IMG/VR virus record: IMGVR_UViG_3300043536_000280
Span: 1 to 59,502 of that record
Source: a virus
DNA length: 59,502 nucleotides
Direction: 5' to 3' (one strand)
The translations under genes and the position numbers were made by a program. This document shows, piece after piece, positions 46,852 through 54,159 of the stretch (its first letter is position 1; each line of letters starts with the position of its first letter). The notes under the pieces are model-generated. The model searched no databases and was not told where the DNA came from. It worked only from the letters and a program-made list of their open reading frames with translations.

Positions 46852-46951
46852 TTGCCAGTGGGTTGCCGGTGGATTGCCAGTGGTACGGTGGACGGGCTGG
46901 CCGGTCGGTGTAGCCGGTGGCGGCACCGGGTGCTCTGTCCCGCCCGGCCAG
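46852..46951 (+). other. 11-bp direct repeats followed by a nested hairpin (possible RNA gene)
   Basis: TTGCCAGTGG, TTGCCGGTGG and TTGCCAGTGG lie 11 bases apart (46852, 46863, 46874) and are followed at once by TACGGT, a -10-like box. Next, CTGGCCGG (46897-46904) pairs with CCGGCCAG (46944-46951), enclosing a second stem CCGGTG/CACCGG (46914-46929). No frame here is convincing. The stretch 46731-47033 may encode a structured RNA, possibly co-transcribed with the tRNA. Confidence 0.4.
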
Positions 46952-47033
46952 TACACTTCAGCGCGGGGGCCTGAACAGGGAGGGTGACCCCGGGTCTGGA
47001 TGACTGCGCGGTCGCCCTTCGGCCCCCTTCCGT

Positions 47034-47116
47034 CCGTGTCCCGGCCAACGGCGAGGCCAGCAGGCCGTAACCCTGCCGCGCGAGCTGTCCAGGTTCGACT
47101 CCTGGGGCACGGACCA
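47034..47116 (+). tRNA. tRNA-Tyr-like (GTA), long variable arm, unusual C33
   Basis: 83 nt. Acceptor CCGTGTC/GGCACGG (one T-G), D stem GGCC/GGCC, anticodon stem GCAGG/CCTGC, T arm CCAGG-TTCGACT-CCTGG, discriminator A and encoded CCA all pair. The 7-base anticodon loop is CCGTAAC, giving GTA (tyrosine) but with C instead of the near-universal U at position 33. The 12-base variable region fits the long-arm class poorly paired. Either a diverged working tRNA or a decaying one. Confidence 0.65.
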
Positions 47117-47124
47117 ACCACCTC

Positions 47125-47160
47125 CGATCTCCCAAGGGCACCACCCGGAGGCGGTACCCT
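47125..47160 (+). promoter_or_regulatory. late-type promoter, CGATCTCCC-N21-TACCCT
   Basis: Box at 47125-47133, TACCCT at 47155-47160, 21 bases between; GTG 47168 follows after 7 bases. It heads the second putative virion cluster and begins nine bases after the tRNA. Confidence 0.7.
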
Positions 47161-47167
47161 GGCGGTC

Positions 47168-47509
47168 GTGGCGACCCTCTTCAACATCGGCAAGGCGGCA
47201 TCGCTGCGTCCACCGTCGGGCCAGGGCTTTGGCCTCGTCTTCAGCCAGCTCCTGGGCAAGGGGCCACCCACGGCGAAGGCGTACGCCGACCGCCTCGGGA
47301 TCAAGGTGTGGCAGATCTTCGGCTCGTCCATCGGCCAGCCCCCCCAGCCGCAGCAGGTGGCGGAGCAGATGATCTCGCAGGGGGTGGCCACCGCCGTCAA
47401 CGAGATGGAGATCTGGGAGCAGGACCAGACCATCCTCGGCACCGGCTGGATCGTCTTCTGGTACATCACCATCTATCTCCCCGGACCCAACGCAGGAGCT
47501 GGACCCTGA
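47168..47509 (+). CDS. putative virion protein, first of plus cluster
   Basis: 113 residues from GTG placed 7 bases after the -10. ATLFNIGKAASLRPPSGQGFG, then a helix (YADRLGIKVWQIFGSSI) and a hydrophobic C-terminus (ILGTGWIVFWYITIYLPG) that could be a membrane helix. No family recognised; its promoter class and neighbours suggest a particle component. Confidence 0.6.
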   Translation: MATLFNIGKAASLRPPSGQGFGLVFSQLLGKGPPTAKAYADRLGIKVWQIFGSSIGQPPQPQQVAEQMISQGVATAVNEMEIWEQDQTILGTGWIVFWYITIYLPGPNAGAGP

Positions 47510-47982
47510 TGCCGATCGGAGCGATCCTCCTCATCCTCTTCGCCATTGCCGTGCTCGACCCCACCGTGCAGCAGCGCATCGAGTCGGTGCTCTCGGGCTT
47601 CGGCAGCGCCGCCGCCAGCGGCCCCATCTCCACGGCGACCAAGTGGTGGCTGCTCGCCGCCGGGGCGGTGGGGGCGCTCGGGGTGGGCTGGTGGATCGTG
47701 GAGACCAAGGTCGCCAAGCACGAGGGGTACGACGTGGCGCCGCCGCCGGTCGAGTCCATCGGCGTCCCCGCCCCGCCCACCTTCGGGGCCTCCGGCGGCT
47801 TCACCGCCAGTAGCCAGGGCGGCGTCGGCCTGGAGCAGCGGGTGACCGCCGAGGGCGGCGGCACCACGGGCCGGGGCGGGTTCGGCCAGGTGACCAAGCG
47901 CGCCCCCCAGGCCGCGCCCAGGACCGAGGCGCCGCTCACCCCGTCCCGCCGGCGCGGTCTGGGCGGGGGCCGGGCGGCCTGA
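47509..47982 (+). CDS. two-helix membrane protein with PLTPS tail
   Basis: 157 residues. N-terminal helix IGAILLILFAIAVLDP and second helix WWLLAAGAVGALGVGWWIV (46-64), then a Gly/Thr-rich soluble part, ending TEAPLTPSRRRGLGGGRAA. The same tail plan (PLTPS, basic or Ala-rich residues, Gly-rich tip) ends both anchored hydrolases on the minus strand. ATG overlaps the upstream stop (TGATG). Confidence 0.65.
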   Translation: MPIGAILLILFAIAVLDPTVQQRIESVLSGFGSAAASGPISTATKWWLLAAGAVGALGVGWWIVETKVAKHEGYDVAPPPVESIGVPAPPTFGASGGFTASSQGGVGLEQRVTAEGGGTTGRGGFGQVTKRAPQAAPRTEAPLTPSRRRGLGGGRAA

Positions 47983-48161
47983 TGCCCTGCCGTCGCGACC
48001 TCGCCATCCTCGGCACGGGCGTGATGCTGGGGGTGATCGCCCTCGAGGCGCACTTCCTGGTCCGCCAGGCGGCCAGGGTGTGGATCCCGACCCTGCTGGG
48101 TCGGCGCCTGGATGCCGGGATGATCCGGCTGCCGATCTCCCGCAGAGCTCCGGCGCCGTGA
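47982..48161 (+). CDS. 59-residue single-helix membrane protein
   Basis: LAILGTGVMLGVIALEAHFLV forms the membrane helix, followed by a basic amphipathic tail (RQAARVWIPTLLGRRLDAG). In size, place and ILxxGVMxG...LEA pattern it recalls the minus-strand protein at 11253-11468. Its last codons contain the box of the next late-type promoter. Confidence 0.55.
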   Translation: MPCRRDLAILGTGVMLGVIALEAHFLVRQAARVWIPTLLGRRLDAGMIRLPISRRAPAP

Positions 48162-48167
48162 TGTAAT
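48133..48167 (+). promoter_or_regulatory. late-type promoter, CGATCTCCC-N20-TGTAAT
   Basis: Box at 48133-48141 lies inside the end of the previous gene; TGTAAT at 48162-48167 follows after 20 bases; ATG 48175 lies 7 bases further. Confidence 0.68.
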
Positions 48168-48174
48168 CGGGGCC

Positions 48175-48603
48175 ATGCGAAAGCTTGACTTCGTCCCGCC
48201 GCTGCTCGGCGTGGGCACCGGCCTGGCCGACGGTGCCGTGGTGGAGTGGGTCGCGCCCCACTTCGCGCAGGCCCCGGGCGTCTTCCGCCTGGCAGAGCTG
48301 GTCGTCGGCGCGCTGGGTCTCGGCCTGGAGTGGGACGACGACCTCAGCTACGGGCTCATCACGGTGGCGGCCAACCGGCTCTCCGGCCAGGTGATCCCCG
48401 CCATCGCCCAGCGCAACGCGGGAACCCTGCTGGCCGCCGACATCACCCCGGCAAGGGGCCGGGGGGTGCGGGTGACGCGGCCCAAGGGTGCCGTGGCCGC
48501 CGGCTGCACCGCCTGCGGGGCCGTGAAGCCGCCCCCGGTGCCCGTGGTCGAGAACATCCCCTACCCGGGCGGCGACATGCGGTCGGCGCCGGGGCTGCTC
48601 TGA
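48175..48603 (+). CDS. membrane-associated protein with SAPGLL C-terminus
   Basis: 142 residues. LLGVGTGLADGAVVEWVAP and LAELVVGALGLGLEW are hydrophobic segments; the C-terminal part is soluble with one CTAC pair and ends GGDMRSAPGLL. The opening LLGVGTG recurs in the next protein (VLGVGTG), so the two are probably distant relatives; both end with the same tip motif. Confidence 0.6.
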   Translation: MRKLDFVPPLLGVGTGLADGAVVEWVAPHFAQAPGVFRLAELVVGALGLGLEWDDDLSYGLITVAANRLSGQVIPAIAQRNAGTLLAADITPARGRGVRVTRPKGAVAAGCTACGAVKPPPVPVVENIPYPGGDMRSAPGLL

Positions 48604-48663
48604 GCGCTTCCCCCTCAAGGGGGGTCGGCGGCCCTCCTCCGGCTCCCCGAGGGGAGATGCGGG

Positions 48664-48698
48664 CGATCTCCCACAAGATTTCCGCCCTCGGCTACGAT
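48664..48698 (+). promoter_or_regulatory. late-type promoter, CGATCTCCC-N20-TACGAT
   Basis: Box at 48664-48672, TACGAT at 48693-48698. Unlike the others there is no start codon 7 bases later; instead the transcript would begin with a perfect hairpin. Confidence 0.65.
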
Positions 48699-48706
48699 CC
48701 AGGCGT

Positions 48707-48757
48707 CACGCTTTGGGAGCGCGCATCCGGTCTCGGCCAAGCCCGTCCCAAAGCGTG
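48707..48757 (+). ncRNA. 5'-terminal leader hairpin (12-bp perfect stem)
   Basis: CACGCTTTGGGA (48707-48718) pairs perfectly with TCCCAAAGCGTG (48746-48757) across a 27-base loop. The expected start of transcription is about 48705, so the stem is at the very 5' end of the mRNA. About 70 bases remain before the GTG at 48828. It could stabilise the mRNA, control translation or be a processed small RNA. Confidence 0.55.
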
Positions 48758-48827
48758 AGGCCCCCGGGGAGGCGGCTCCCAGAGCATGGCGACATGTCAG
48801 CCATCGCCATCTGGAGGTCGTGGGGCC

Positions 48828-49265
48828 GTGTACCGCTTCCCATTCGCCGTCCTCGGCACCGAGGCCGTGCTCGGCGTCGGCACGGGCCTCTCCCGGTCCT
48901 GGGACACCGACCGCTGGCAGCGCAACCCTGCCAACACCACGGGCACGCCGACTCCGCCGCTCTCGTTCATTGAGAACTCCGGCCTGGATGTCGGCATCGG
49001 CGCGCTGCTCGTCGGCCTGGTCGCCCAGATCGCCGAGTGGCCGCACTCGGACGTCTCGGAGTCGCTCATGGGCGGTGGCGCCCTGGTCGTCGCCGAGGTC
49101 ATCACCACCGCCATCGGCCAGCGCGGCAACGCGGGGTACATCACCCCGTCGACGCCCGCCAGCGGCCGGGTCGCGGGTCACCGTGGTCACGAGCGGGCGG
49201 CGGGGCTGGCGGCTCCGGCGGCCGCGCGTCCATTCCTCCAGGTCAGCCAGCCCGGCCTCCTCTGA
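48828..49265 (+). CDS. membrane protein with SQPGLL C-terminus
   Basis: 145 residues. GTG 48828 is preferred because GGAGGTCG lies about 8 bases upstream; ATG 48786 in frame would add 14 residues. Hydrophobic segments: FAVLGTEAVLGVGTGL, VGIGALLVGLVAQIAEW and MGGGALVVAEVITTAI. Ends RPFLQVSQPGLL. Probable virion membrane protein. Confidence 0.6.
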   Translation: MYRFPFAVLGTEAVLGVGTGLSRSWDTDRWQRNPANTTGTPTPPLSFIENSGLDVGIGALLVGLVAQIAEWPHSDVSESLMGGGALVVAEVITTAIGQRGNAGYITPSTPASGRVAGHRGHERAAGLAAPAAARPFLQVSQPGLL

Positions 49266-49353
49266 GCAGGGCCATCGCCTTCTCCATCCGACACCGCCCA
49301 CGCCCGGTGATCTCAGAGGCACTCACCGGCAACGGGGCTAGAGGACATCCGAG

Positions 49354-49947
49354 ATGACCCTGATCGCGATCACCCCCGAGGCCAGCTTGAACCCGGGCCA
49401 GTTGAAGCTGCTCCGGGACATGGCCTGCTCGGTGGCCCAGAGCTCAGCGCGCGGCGCCTCCAACGCGGACCTGACCACGCGCCCGCTGACCCCCACCGAC
49501 TGGTACGGAAGCCAGGCGGCCGTCTTCGGCAACGGGGTGGCGGTCATCGCCAACACCCCGACCGTGGACACCGCTGTGGCCCGTGTCCCCCAGGCGACCG
49601 CCTGGGTGCTCTTCGGGTACGGCGTGCTGTACCCATCGGCGACCGCCCTGCCGTCGATCCAGGAGATCTGGATCGGGACCGGCTCCCAGGTCTTCGCCAA
49701 GATCCGGCTGGACCCGCTGTACGCCGAGGGGGCGTTCACGACCAACCGGGGCCGGATGGGGTACTTCGACCCCATCTACTTCATCGCGAACGCGAAGCCG
49801 ACGATCACCTACGTGACCAGCAACACGCTCGCGGCGGCCAACGCCGAGACCTACGCGCTGGTCGGGGTCATCGCCGAGCCTCCGATCACGGTGGTCAACC
49901 AGCCGGCGGTGGCGCCGGGCCAGCCCGCCAGCCAGGCGGCCGGCTGA
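49354..49947 (+). CDS. putative coat-like protein (paralogue of 13167-13898)
   Basis: 197 residues, strand-rich, no membrane helix. GRMGYFDPIYFIANAKPTIT...YALVGVIAEPPITVVNQPAV aligns with the minus-strand protein (VGYFNPVYIAPTQRLVLS...FCFLGVISEPPINVFAQPPV), and the N-terminal halves also align. A degenerate late-type box (TGATCTCAG, about 49308) with TAGAGG follows at the right distance. The pair may build two kinds of capsomer or be old and new copies. Confidence 0.66.
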   Translation: MTLIAITPEASLNPGQLKLLRDMACSVAQSSARGASNADLTTRPLTPTDWYGSQAAVFGNGVAVIANTPTVDTAVARVPQATAWVLFGYGVLYPSATALPSIQEIWIGTGSQVFAKIRLDPLYAEGAFTTNRGRMGYFDPIYFIANAKPTITYVTSNTLAAANAETYALVGVIAEPPITVVNQPAVAPGQPASQAAG

Positions 49948-49972
49948 GCACAAGGCAGCAGCCCTATCCGCT

Positions 49973-50026
49973 GAGTTCGCCAGCCAGCCCCCGCCCTCCT
50001 GACCGGGCGGGGCGCTGGCGGAACTC
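49973..50026 (+). terminator. long compound hairpin between coat-like gene and 50054
   Basis: Outer arms GAGTTCGCCAGC (49973-49984) and GCTGGCGGAACTC (50014-50026) pair with one bulge; inside, CCCCGCCC pairs with GGGCGGGG around an 8-base loop. Very stable. It may limit read-through after the coat-like gene or act as an mRNA processing/stability site. Confidence 0.55.
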
Positions 50027-50053
50027 GTCAACCGGGATCATGAGGTAGCGTCG

Positions 50054-50866
50054 ATGCGATCGACTGGACGTGAGCGATTCTTCCGCGGAGGGTGGAACAC
50101 CCTGGAGCCGGGTGACCTCTGCATCCTGGTGGACGGGACCACCTGGGACGGCCTGCCCGTGTACGACGTGGTCCAGGCTCGGGGGCTGAACTCCCTGGGC
50201 GAGTCGCCGGGGGGGCTCACCGTCATCTGGGCGGTCTCCTCGCCGTACCCGCCGTACAAGGCCGATCCCAAGGCCAGCATCCTGAGCCTGGGGGCGGGAC
50301 AGCAGACGGGGCTGATCGCCCCCGACGCCTTCCAACTCCAGGTCAACGAGATGGTCCAGGCGCGCTTCAAGCTCCGCCTGATCGACACGGCGGCGGGCAG
50401 CGGGGCTAAGATTGACAACTTCGACCTCGTCGCCTACCTCCCCGGCTCCAGCCTGTACTGGGGCACCACCCAGACCACGGCGCCGCTCAATGCGCGGTAC
50501 CAGGTCCCAGATCCCGCCGACGCCATCTCTGCGCCCGTCCAGGACGCCAACATGAGCCTGCCGGCGGCCTTCCCGGTGGACGATGGCTTCCTCTTCGCCG
50601 AGACCACCGAGATGTTCTGGCAGTACGACATCATTCCCCAGTTCCGGCTCCAGTGGAACGGCGCCTCGGCCACCCCGGCGGGGATCGCCGTCGCCCTTGA
50701 GGTGCAGGGGTACGACTACATCCTGCGCAGGCGGGCGGGCAGCACCCAGGGCCGGAGCGCCATCGTCGGGGGGGTGAACATCAGCATCCCCGATGGGGTG
50801 TCCCAGGACGACATCATCCCCGTCCCCGTCCAGGCCCTGGCCGGCTCCGCCGCCCGCGGCCAGTGA
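50054..50866 (+). CDS. putative virion protein, strand-rich
   Basis: 270 residues. Long runs of alternating strand sequence (GGLTVIWAVSSPYPPY, FQLQVNEMVQARFKLRLID, FRLQWNGASATPAGIAVALEVQGYDYIL) and no helices or membrane segment. The pattern suits a jelly-roll or other beta-sandwich capsid or spike protein. Directly follows the coat-like gene. No sequence family recognised; a candidate for the main coat subunit. Confidence 0.62.
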   Translation: MRSTGRERFFRGGWNTLEPGDLCILVDGTTWDGLPVYDVVQARGLNSLGESPGGLTVIWAVSSPYPPYKADPKASILSLGAGQQTGLIAPDAFQLQVNEMVQARFKLRLIDTAAGSGAKIDNFDLVAYLPGSSLYWGTTQTTAPLNARYQVPDPADAISAPVQDANMSLPAAFPVDDGFLFAETTEMFWQYDIIPQFRLQWNGASATPAGIAVALEVQGYDYILRRRAGSTQGRSAIVGGVNISIPDGVSQDDIIPVPVQALAGSAARGQ

Positions 50867-50876
50867 CCGTGAGGCC

Positions 50877-51371
50877 ATGACGGTCTCGCCCCCGGGGGCG
50901 CGCCCACCCTTCCCCGCCGCCGCCGCCCGGCGGTTGGGCGAACTGGGCGTCCCCGCGCCTGCGGCCTCCGCGCCCGGTGCGGGGTTGGGCCTGCCGGCCG
51001 ACGTGGTCGCCCTGCTCCGCCACGCCTTCGCCATCAGCGACGACACGGGCAGCGAGACACGAGCCGCCACGCTCACCGAGCGGACGCCCCGCCAGGTCGC
51101 CTTCCGCAACCTCAAGCGGGTGGCTCTGGGCCTCTTCGTGGTCACCGCCAGCGCCAAGGTCTATTACGGCTTCGCCGACATCGTGCGCTCCACCGCCACG
51201 GCCGACTCCACCCGGATGCCGGGCATCCCGGTGAGCGACAACGCCGAGGGGACCTGGCTCCCCTGGTGGTACGTGGGGCCGGTGTGGATCGTGGCCCCCA
51301 CCGGCGGCAGCTTCCCCATCGACGTGCGAGTGGTCGAATACTCGGCCTGCGACCCCAGGGTCCTGATGTGA
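50877..51371 (+). CDS. putative virion protein with mixed fold
   Basis: 164 residues. Pro/Ala-rich N-terminus, helix LPADVVALLRHAFAIS, then strands (LKRVALGLFVVTASAKVYYGFADIV, WLPWWYVGPVWIVAPTGGSFPIDVRVVEYSA, each in part). No membrane anchor. ATG ten bases after the upstream stop. Function inferred only from place. Confidence 0.58.
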   Translation: MTVSPPGARPPFPAAAARRLGELGVPAPAASAPGAGLGLPADVVALLRHAFAISDDTGSETRAATLTERTPRQVAFRNLKRVALGLFVVTASAKVYYGFADIVRSTATADSTRMPGIPVSDNAEGTWLPWWYVGPVWIVAPTGGSFPIDVRVVEYSACDPRVLM

Positions 51372-51374
51372 GCG

Positions 51375-51794
51375 ATGGCGGCCGATGCCACCGCCTCGCT
51401 CGCGGTCGCTGACAGCCTGCTCAGCCAGGCCCGGTCGGCCTCGGACGAGGGCGACTGCATGGAGCTGCTCGCGGCCGCGAGCGAGGCCCTGGGTGACGCC
51501 GGGGCCAACCTCGAGGCGGCGGGGGACACCGCCCAGGCGGATCGGGCGCGGGCGCTGAGCGCTGAGCTCCAGGCCCTGGTCAACGCCCCGACCCTGCCCG
51601 GCTGCCTCACCCTCGCCCAGTTCCAGGCCCAGTACGTCGCCGCCATCGCCAGGGACGCGGCCCAAATCTCGCCATCGGCGGCCCAGCTGACCTCCGGCGG
51701 CGCGGGAGCCGGGTTGGCGGCGGCGCTGGGGTTGGGCACTGGCGCGCTCCTCATCCTGCTGATCGGGCTCCTCCGCCGCCGCCAGGGGGGCTGA
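51375..51794 (+). CDS. putative virion protein with C-terminal membrane helix (paralogue of 8978-9517)
   Basis: 139 residues. DEGDCMELLAAASEALGDAG and PGCLTLAQFQAQYVAAI align with EDECFAALWQVKEWLEWA and PGGMSLGDFQSQQLLPL of the minus-strand copy; both end with one membrane helix (LALGLGTGALLILLIGLL here) and basic residues. Shorter than its paralogue by about 40 residues. Confidence 0.68.
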   Translation: MAADATASLAVADSLLSQARSASDEGDCMELLAAASEALGDAGANLEAAGDTAQADRARALSAELQALVNAPTLPGCLTLAQFQAQYVAAIARDAAQISPSAAQLTSGGAGAGLAAALGLGTGALLILLIGLLRRRQGG

Positions 51795-51795
51795 G

Positions 51796-53298
51796 GTGTC
51801 CCTGGCCGGCCCCGTCCTCGCGCTCACCTCGGGGGGCACCGCATCTGTCCCCGCGCCCAAGGTGCCGACCCCGCCCTGCACCGTCCTGCTCCAGAATGTG
51901 TCGCCGTACGCCCTCCAGGCCCAGATCCAGGGCGGCACGGTCTGGATCCCCCCCTACACCCAGCAGAGCGTTCCCTGGTCGAACAGCGTGGGGGTCACGG
52001 TCAGCGCGGAGCCGGTCATCACCAGCCCCAGCGGGGCGCCGGCGAGCCTCCTGGTCACCTTCTACGACCAGGGCGAGGCCGTCCCCGCCAACGGCCCGAT
52101 CACCGGCTACACCTCGATCACGGGCGCGGTGGTCAACGCCACCATCAGCGGCCCGGTGACCGTCTCGGGCACGGTGGCGATCTCCTCAGGCACGGTGGAC
52201 GTCGGCACCGTCGCCGGGTCCATCTCCATCGCCGCCGGCCAGGTGGTCCAGGTGGAGAACGTCCCCGCCGGCACGGTCGTGGTCGGCGGCACGGTGGCGA
52301 TCAGCTCCGGCACGATCAACGTCGGGACGATCTCCGGCTCCATCTCCATCGCCGCCGGCCAGGTGGTCCAGGTGGAGAACGTCCCCGCCGGCACGGTCGT
52401 GGTCGGCGGCACGGTGGCGATCTCCAGCGGCACGGTCAACATCGGCACGATCTCGGGATCGGTGACCATCGCCAGCGGCTCAGTGGACATCGGCTCCGGC
52501 AACATCACCATCGTCGGCGGCCAGGGCGGAGCGACCAACGTGGGCACCTACCTGCCGCCGGTACGGGTGGGCCAGATCACCCCGCTCAGTGTGGGCAGCA
52601 ACGCGGTCAACTGCGTCCTGCCGCCGGGCACGCAGGCGGTAAAGATCACCTTCTGGGGCGGGTACGGCAGCGGCCGCGTGATCAGCGGCCTCTACGTGCT
52701 GGGGATAACTACCGGACTCGAGTACCTGAACAACGTGGCCCCCCAACAGGACGTGATCGTCCTGCCCATAGACCAGGTGACCGAGCCGGGGGTGGTCCAG
52801 GTAGCCTTCACCAGTCGGCTTGCGGGCGGGGGCGTCACCGTCGTGGCGGTGCTGGGCAACGCCACGGTGGACGTTGGCGATAGCCCTCAGCAGCCGGTCT
52901 TTACGCAGCCGGTGGTGGCCCAGCCGGTGGGGCTGCTGATGCAGTCGGCCAACCTGACCCACACCGTGACCGCCAATACCGTCTTTAACCCGGTGCCCGC
53001 CATCGCCACCGAGGTCATCACGGTGTGGAGCGTGGACCTGACACTGGGGGCCGCCTCGAACAACGCCGGCTATTACCTCGCCGTCCTGCGGAGCTCCGCG
53101 ACCAGCGTGCTCGTGGCCGCGGTCCAGCTCTACCTGGCCAGCCTTATCGCCGGCTCGTCCACCGTGCCGATCACAAAGTCCTTCCCGCTGGGCCTCGCGC
53201 TGCCCGCGGGCGAGGGCCTGGACATAGAGTTGGACACTAGCGCAGGCGGCCCCCCCACGTGGTTCGCCTGCGGATCGGTGCAGTACACTCAGGCGTGA
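51796..53298 (+). CDS. spike/fibre-like protein with beta-repeat shaft
   Basis: 500 residues from GTG. Residues 1-115: Pro/Ser-rich start and a beta-sandwich. Residues 120-245: Val/Ser/Gly repeats (VAISSGTVNVGTISGSI type), each turn about 10 residues, as in a triple beta-spiral or beta-helix shaft. Residues 250-500: a globular strand-rich head (WGGYGSGRVISGLYVLG). A receptor-binding or host-contact protein is the natural reading. No catalytic motif seen. Confidence 0.72.
   Translation: MSLAGPVLALTSGGTASVPAPKVPTPPCTVLLQNVSPYALQAQIQGGTVWIPPYTQQSVPWSNSVGVTVSAEPVITSPSGAPASLLVTFYDQGEAVPANGPITGYTSITGAVVNATISGPVTVSGTVAISSGTVDVGTVAGSISIAAGQVVQVENVPAGTVVVGGTVAISSGTINVGTISGSISIAAGQVVQVENVPAGTVVVGGTVAISSGTVNIGTISGSVTIASGSVDIGSGNITIVGGQGGATNVGTYLPPVRVGQITPLSVGSNAVNCVLPPGTQAVKITFWGGYGSGRVISGLYVLGITTGLEYLNNVAPQQDVIVLPIDQVTEPGVVQVAFTSRLAGGGVTVVAVLGNATVDVGDSPQQPVFTQPVVAQPVGLLMQSANLTHTVTANTVFNPVPAIATEVITVWSVDLTLGAASNNAGYYLAVLRSSATSVLVAAVQLYLASLIAGSSTVPITKSFPLGLALPAGEGLDIELDTSAGGPPTWFACGSVQYTQA
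52171..52500 (+). repeat. 120-bp tandem repeat in the spike gene (about 2.7 copies)
   Basis: acggtggcgatc recurs at exactly 52171, 52291 and 52411. Each unit encodes 40 residues of shaft; the second half of the units (residues QVVQVENVPAGTVVVGGTV) is identical in the first two copies. Recent unequal exchange is likely, so shaft length may vary between relatives. Confidence 0.85.
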
Positions 53299-53301
53299 GA
53301 T

Positions 53302-53622
53302 ATGGCTGAAGACGACTACGTCGAGGCGAGGCACCCGGGCGTCAAGGCCATTGAGCGGATCCCGCTGGTCACCGTGCCCGACGAGGCCCCGCCGCCGCCG
53401 GCCGCGTCGGCAGGCATCACCATCCCGCCGGGCTTAGGCCTCCAGATCGCCCGCGACCATCTCCAGCATCTCAGTGAGCGGGCCGACCTCGAGGCGCAGA
53501 TCGAGCAGCTCCGGATGCGGCTGATGATCGCCGAGGCGACCATCGCCGAGCTCCGCGCCCAGCTGGAGTCCGCCGTCGCTGAGGAGCCCGCTGTGGAGGC
53601 GGCGGAGGAGAAACCGGCATGA
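53302..53622 (+). CDS. coiled-coil small protein
   Basis: 106 residues. Pro/Ala-rich middle then a clear coiled coil (LQHLSERADLEAQIEQLRMRLMIAEATIAELRAQLE, in part) and an acidic tail. A spike- or shaft-associated oligomeriser fits the context. Confidence 0.6.
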   Translation: MAEDDYVEARHPGVKAIERIPLVTVPDEAPPPPAASAGITIPPGLGLQIARDHLQHLSERADLEAQIEQLRMRLMIAEATIAELRAQLESAVAEEPAVEAAEEKPA

Positions 53623-53915
53623 GGTGGGCCTTCGGCGCCAGCACCAAGCCCGGGGAACCCATCGACCAGAGCCTCCGGAGCACCTGGGAGAACCTCAAGC
53701 GCAACCACGGGCTAGCCCCGGGCGAGGTGACGGAGGGCCACGTGACCGAGGCCATCCAGGGGGCACTGGCCCTGATCGGCACCGGCCTCTTCGGCACCCG
53801 CCACTCGGTCGGCCTCTCGGGCACGAGCGTCGAGCCCGCCGAGCCGACCAGCATGCCGGCTGAGCGCCACCAGATCATGGTTTCGGTGGCCCAGCTGCCG
53901 GATCCGCCCGGCTGA
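53619..53915 (+). CDS. hypothetical small protein
   Basis: 98 residues. RSTWENLKRNHGLAPGEVTEGHVTEAIQGALALIGTGLFG is helical; the C-terminus carries ERHQIMVSVAQLPDPPG. Overlaps the upstream stop by four bases. No family recognised. Confidence 0.55.
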   Translation: MRWAFGASTKPGEPIDQSLRSTWENLKRNHGLAPGEVTEGHVTEAIQGALALIGTGLFGTRHSVGLSGTSVEPAEPTSMPAERHQIMVSVAQLPDPPG

Positions 53916-53955
53916 GGGTGGCCGTCCCTGCACGCAGCCGGGTACGATACGGTCG

Positions 53956-54159
53956 ATGAAGCCCCGGTGCGAGGCGTGCCAGGCCCCCGACCCCGTCTCC
54001 CTGCGCCAGCTCCTGGAGCTCGGCCTGCAGGAGAAGCCCGACCCCGAGGACTCCGCGTTCAAGGCCCCCGACCTCTGCCCGCGGCACCGCCGCGCCCTGG
54101 CCGCCTTCGCCGCCCGGCTGGGCGACGACGGGCGCGTCCTCGAGGCGAGCGCCGGGTGA
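53956..54159 (+). CDS. small Cys/His protein
   Basis: 67 residues from ATG lying 7 bases after TACGAT (53943-53948), so probably leaderless but without the late-type box. CEACQAPDPVSLRQLLELGLQ then CPRHRRALAAFAARL gives a CxxC...CxxH zinc pattern. Confidence 0.55.
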   Translation: MKPRCEACQAPDPVSLRQLLELGLQEKPDPEDSAFKAPDLCPRHRRALAAFAARLGDDGRVLEASAG

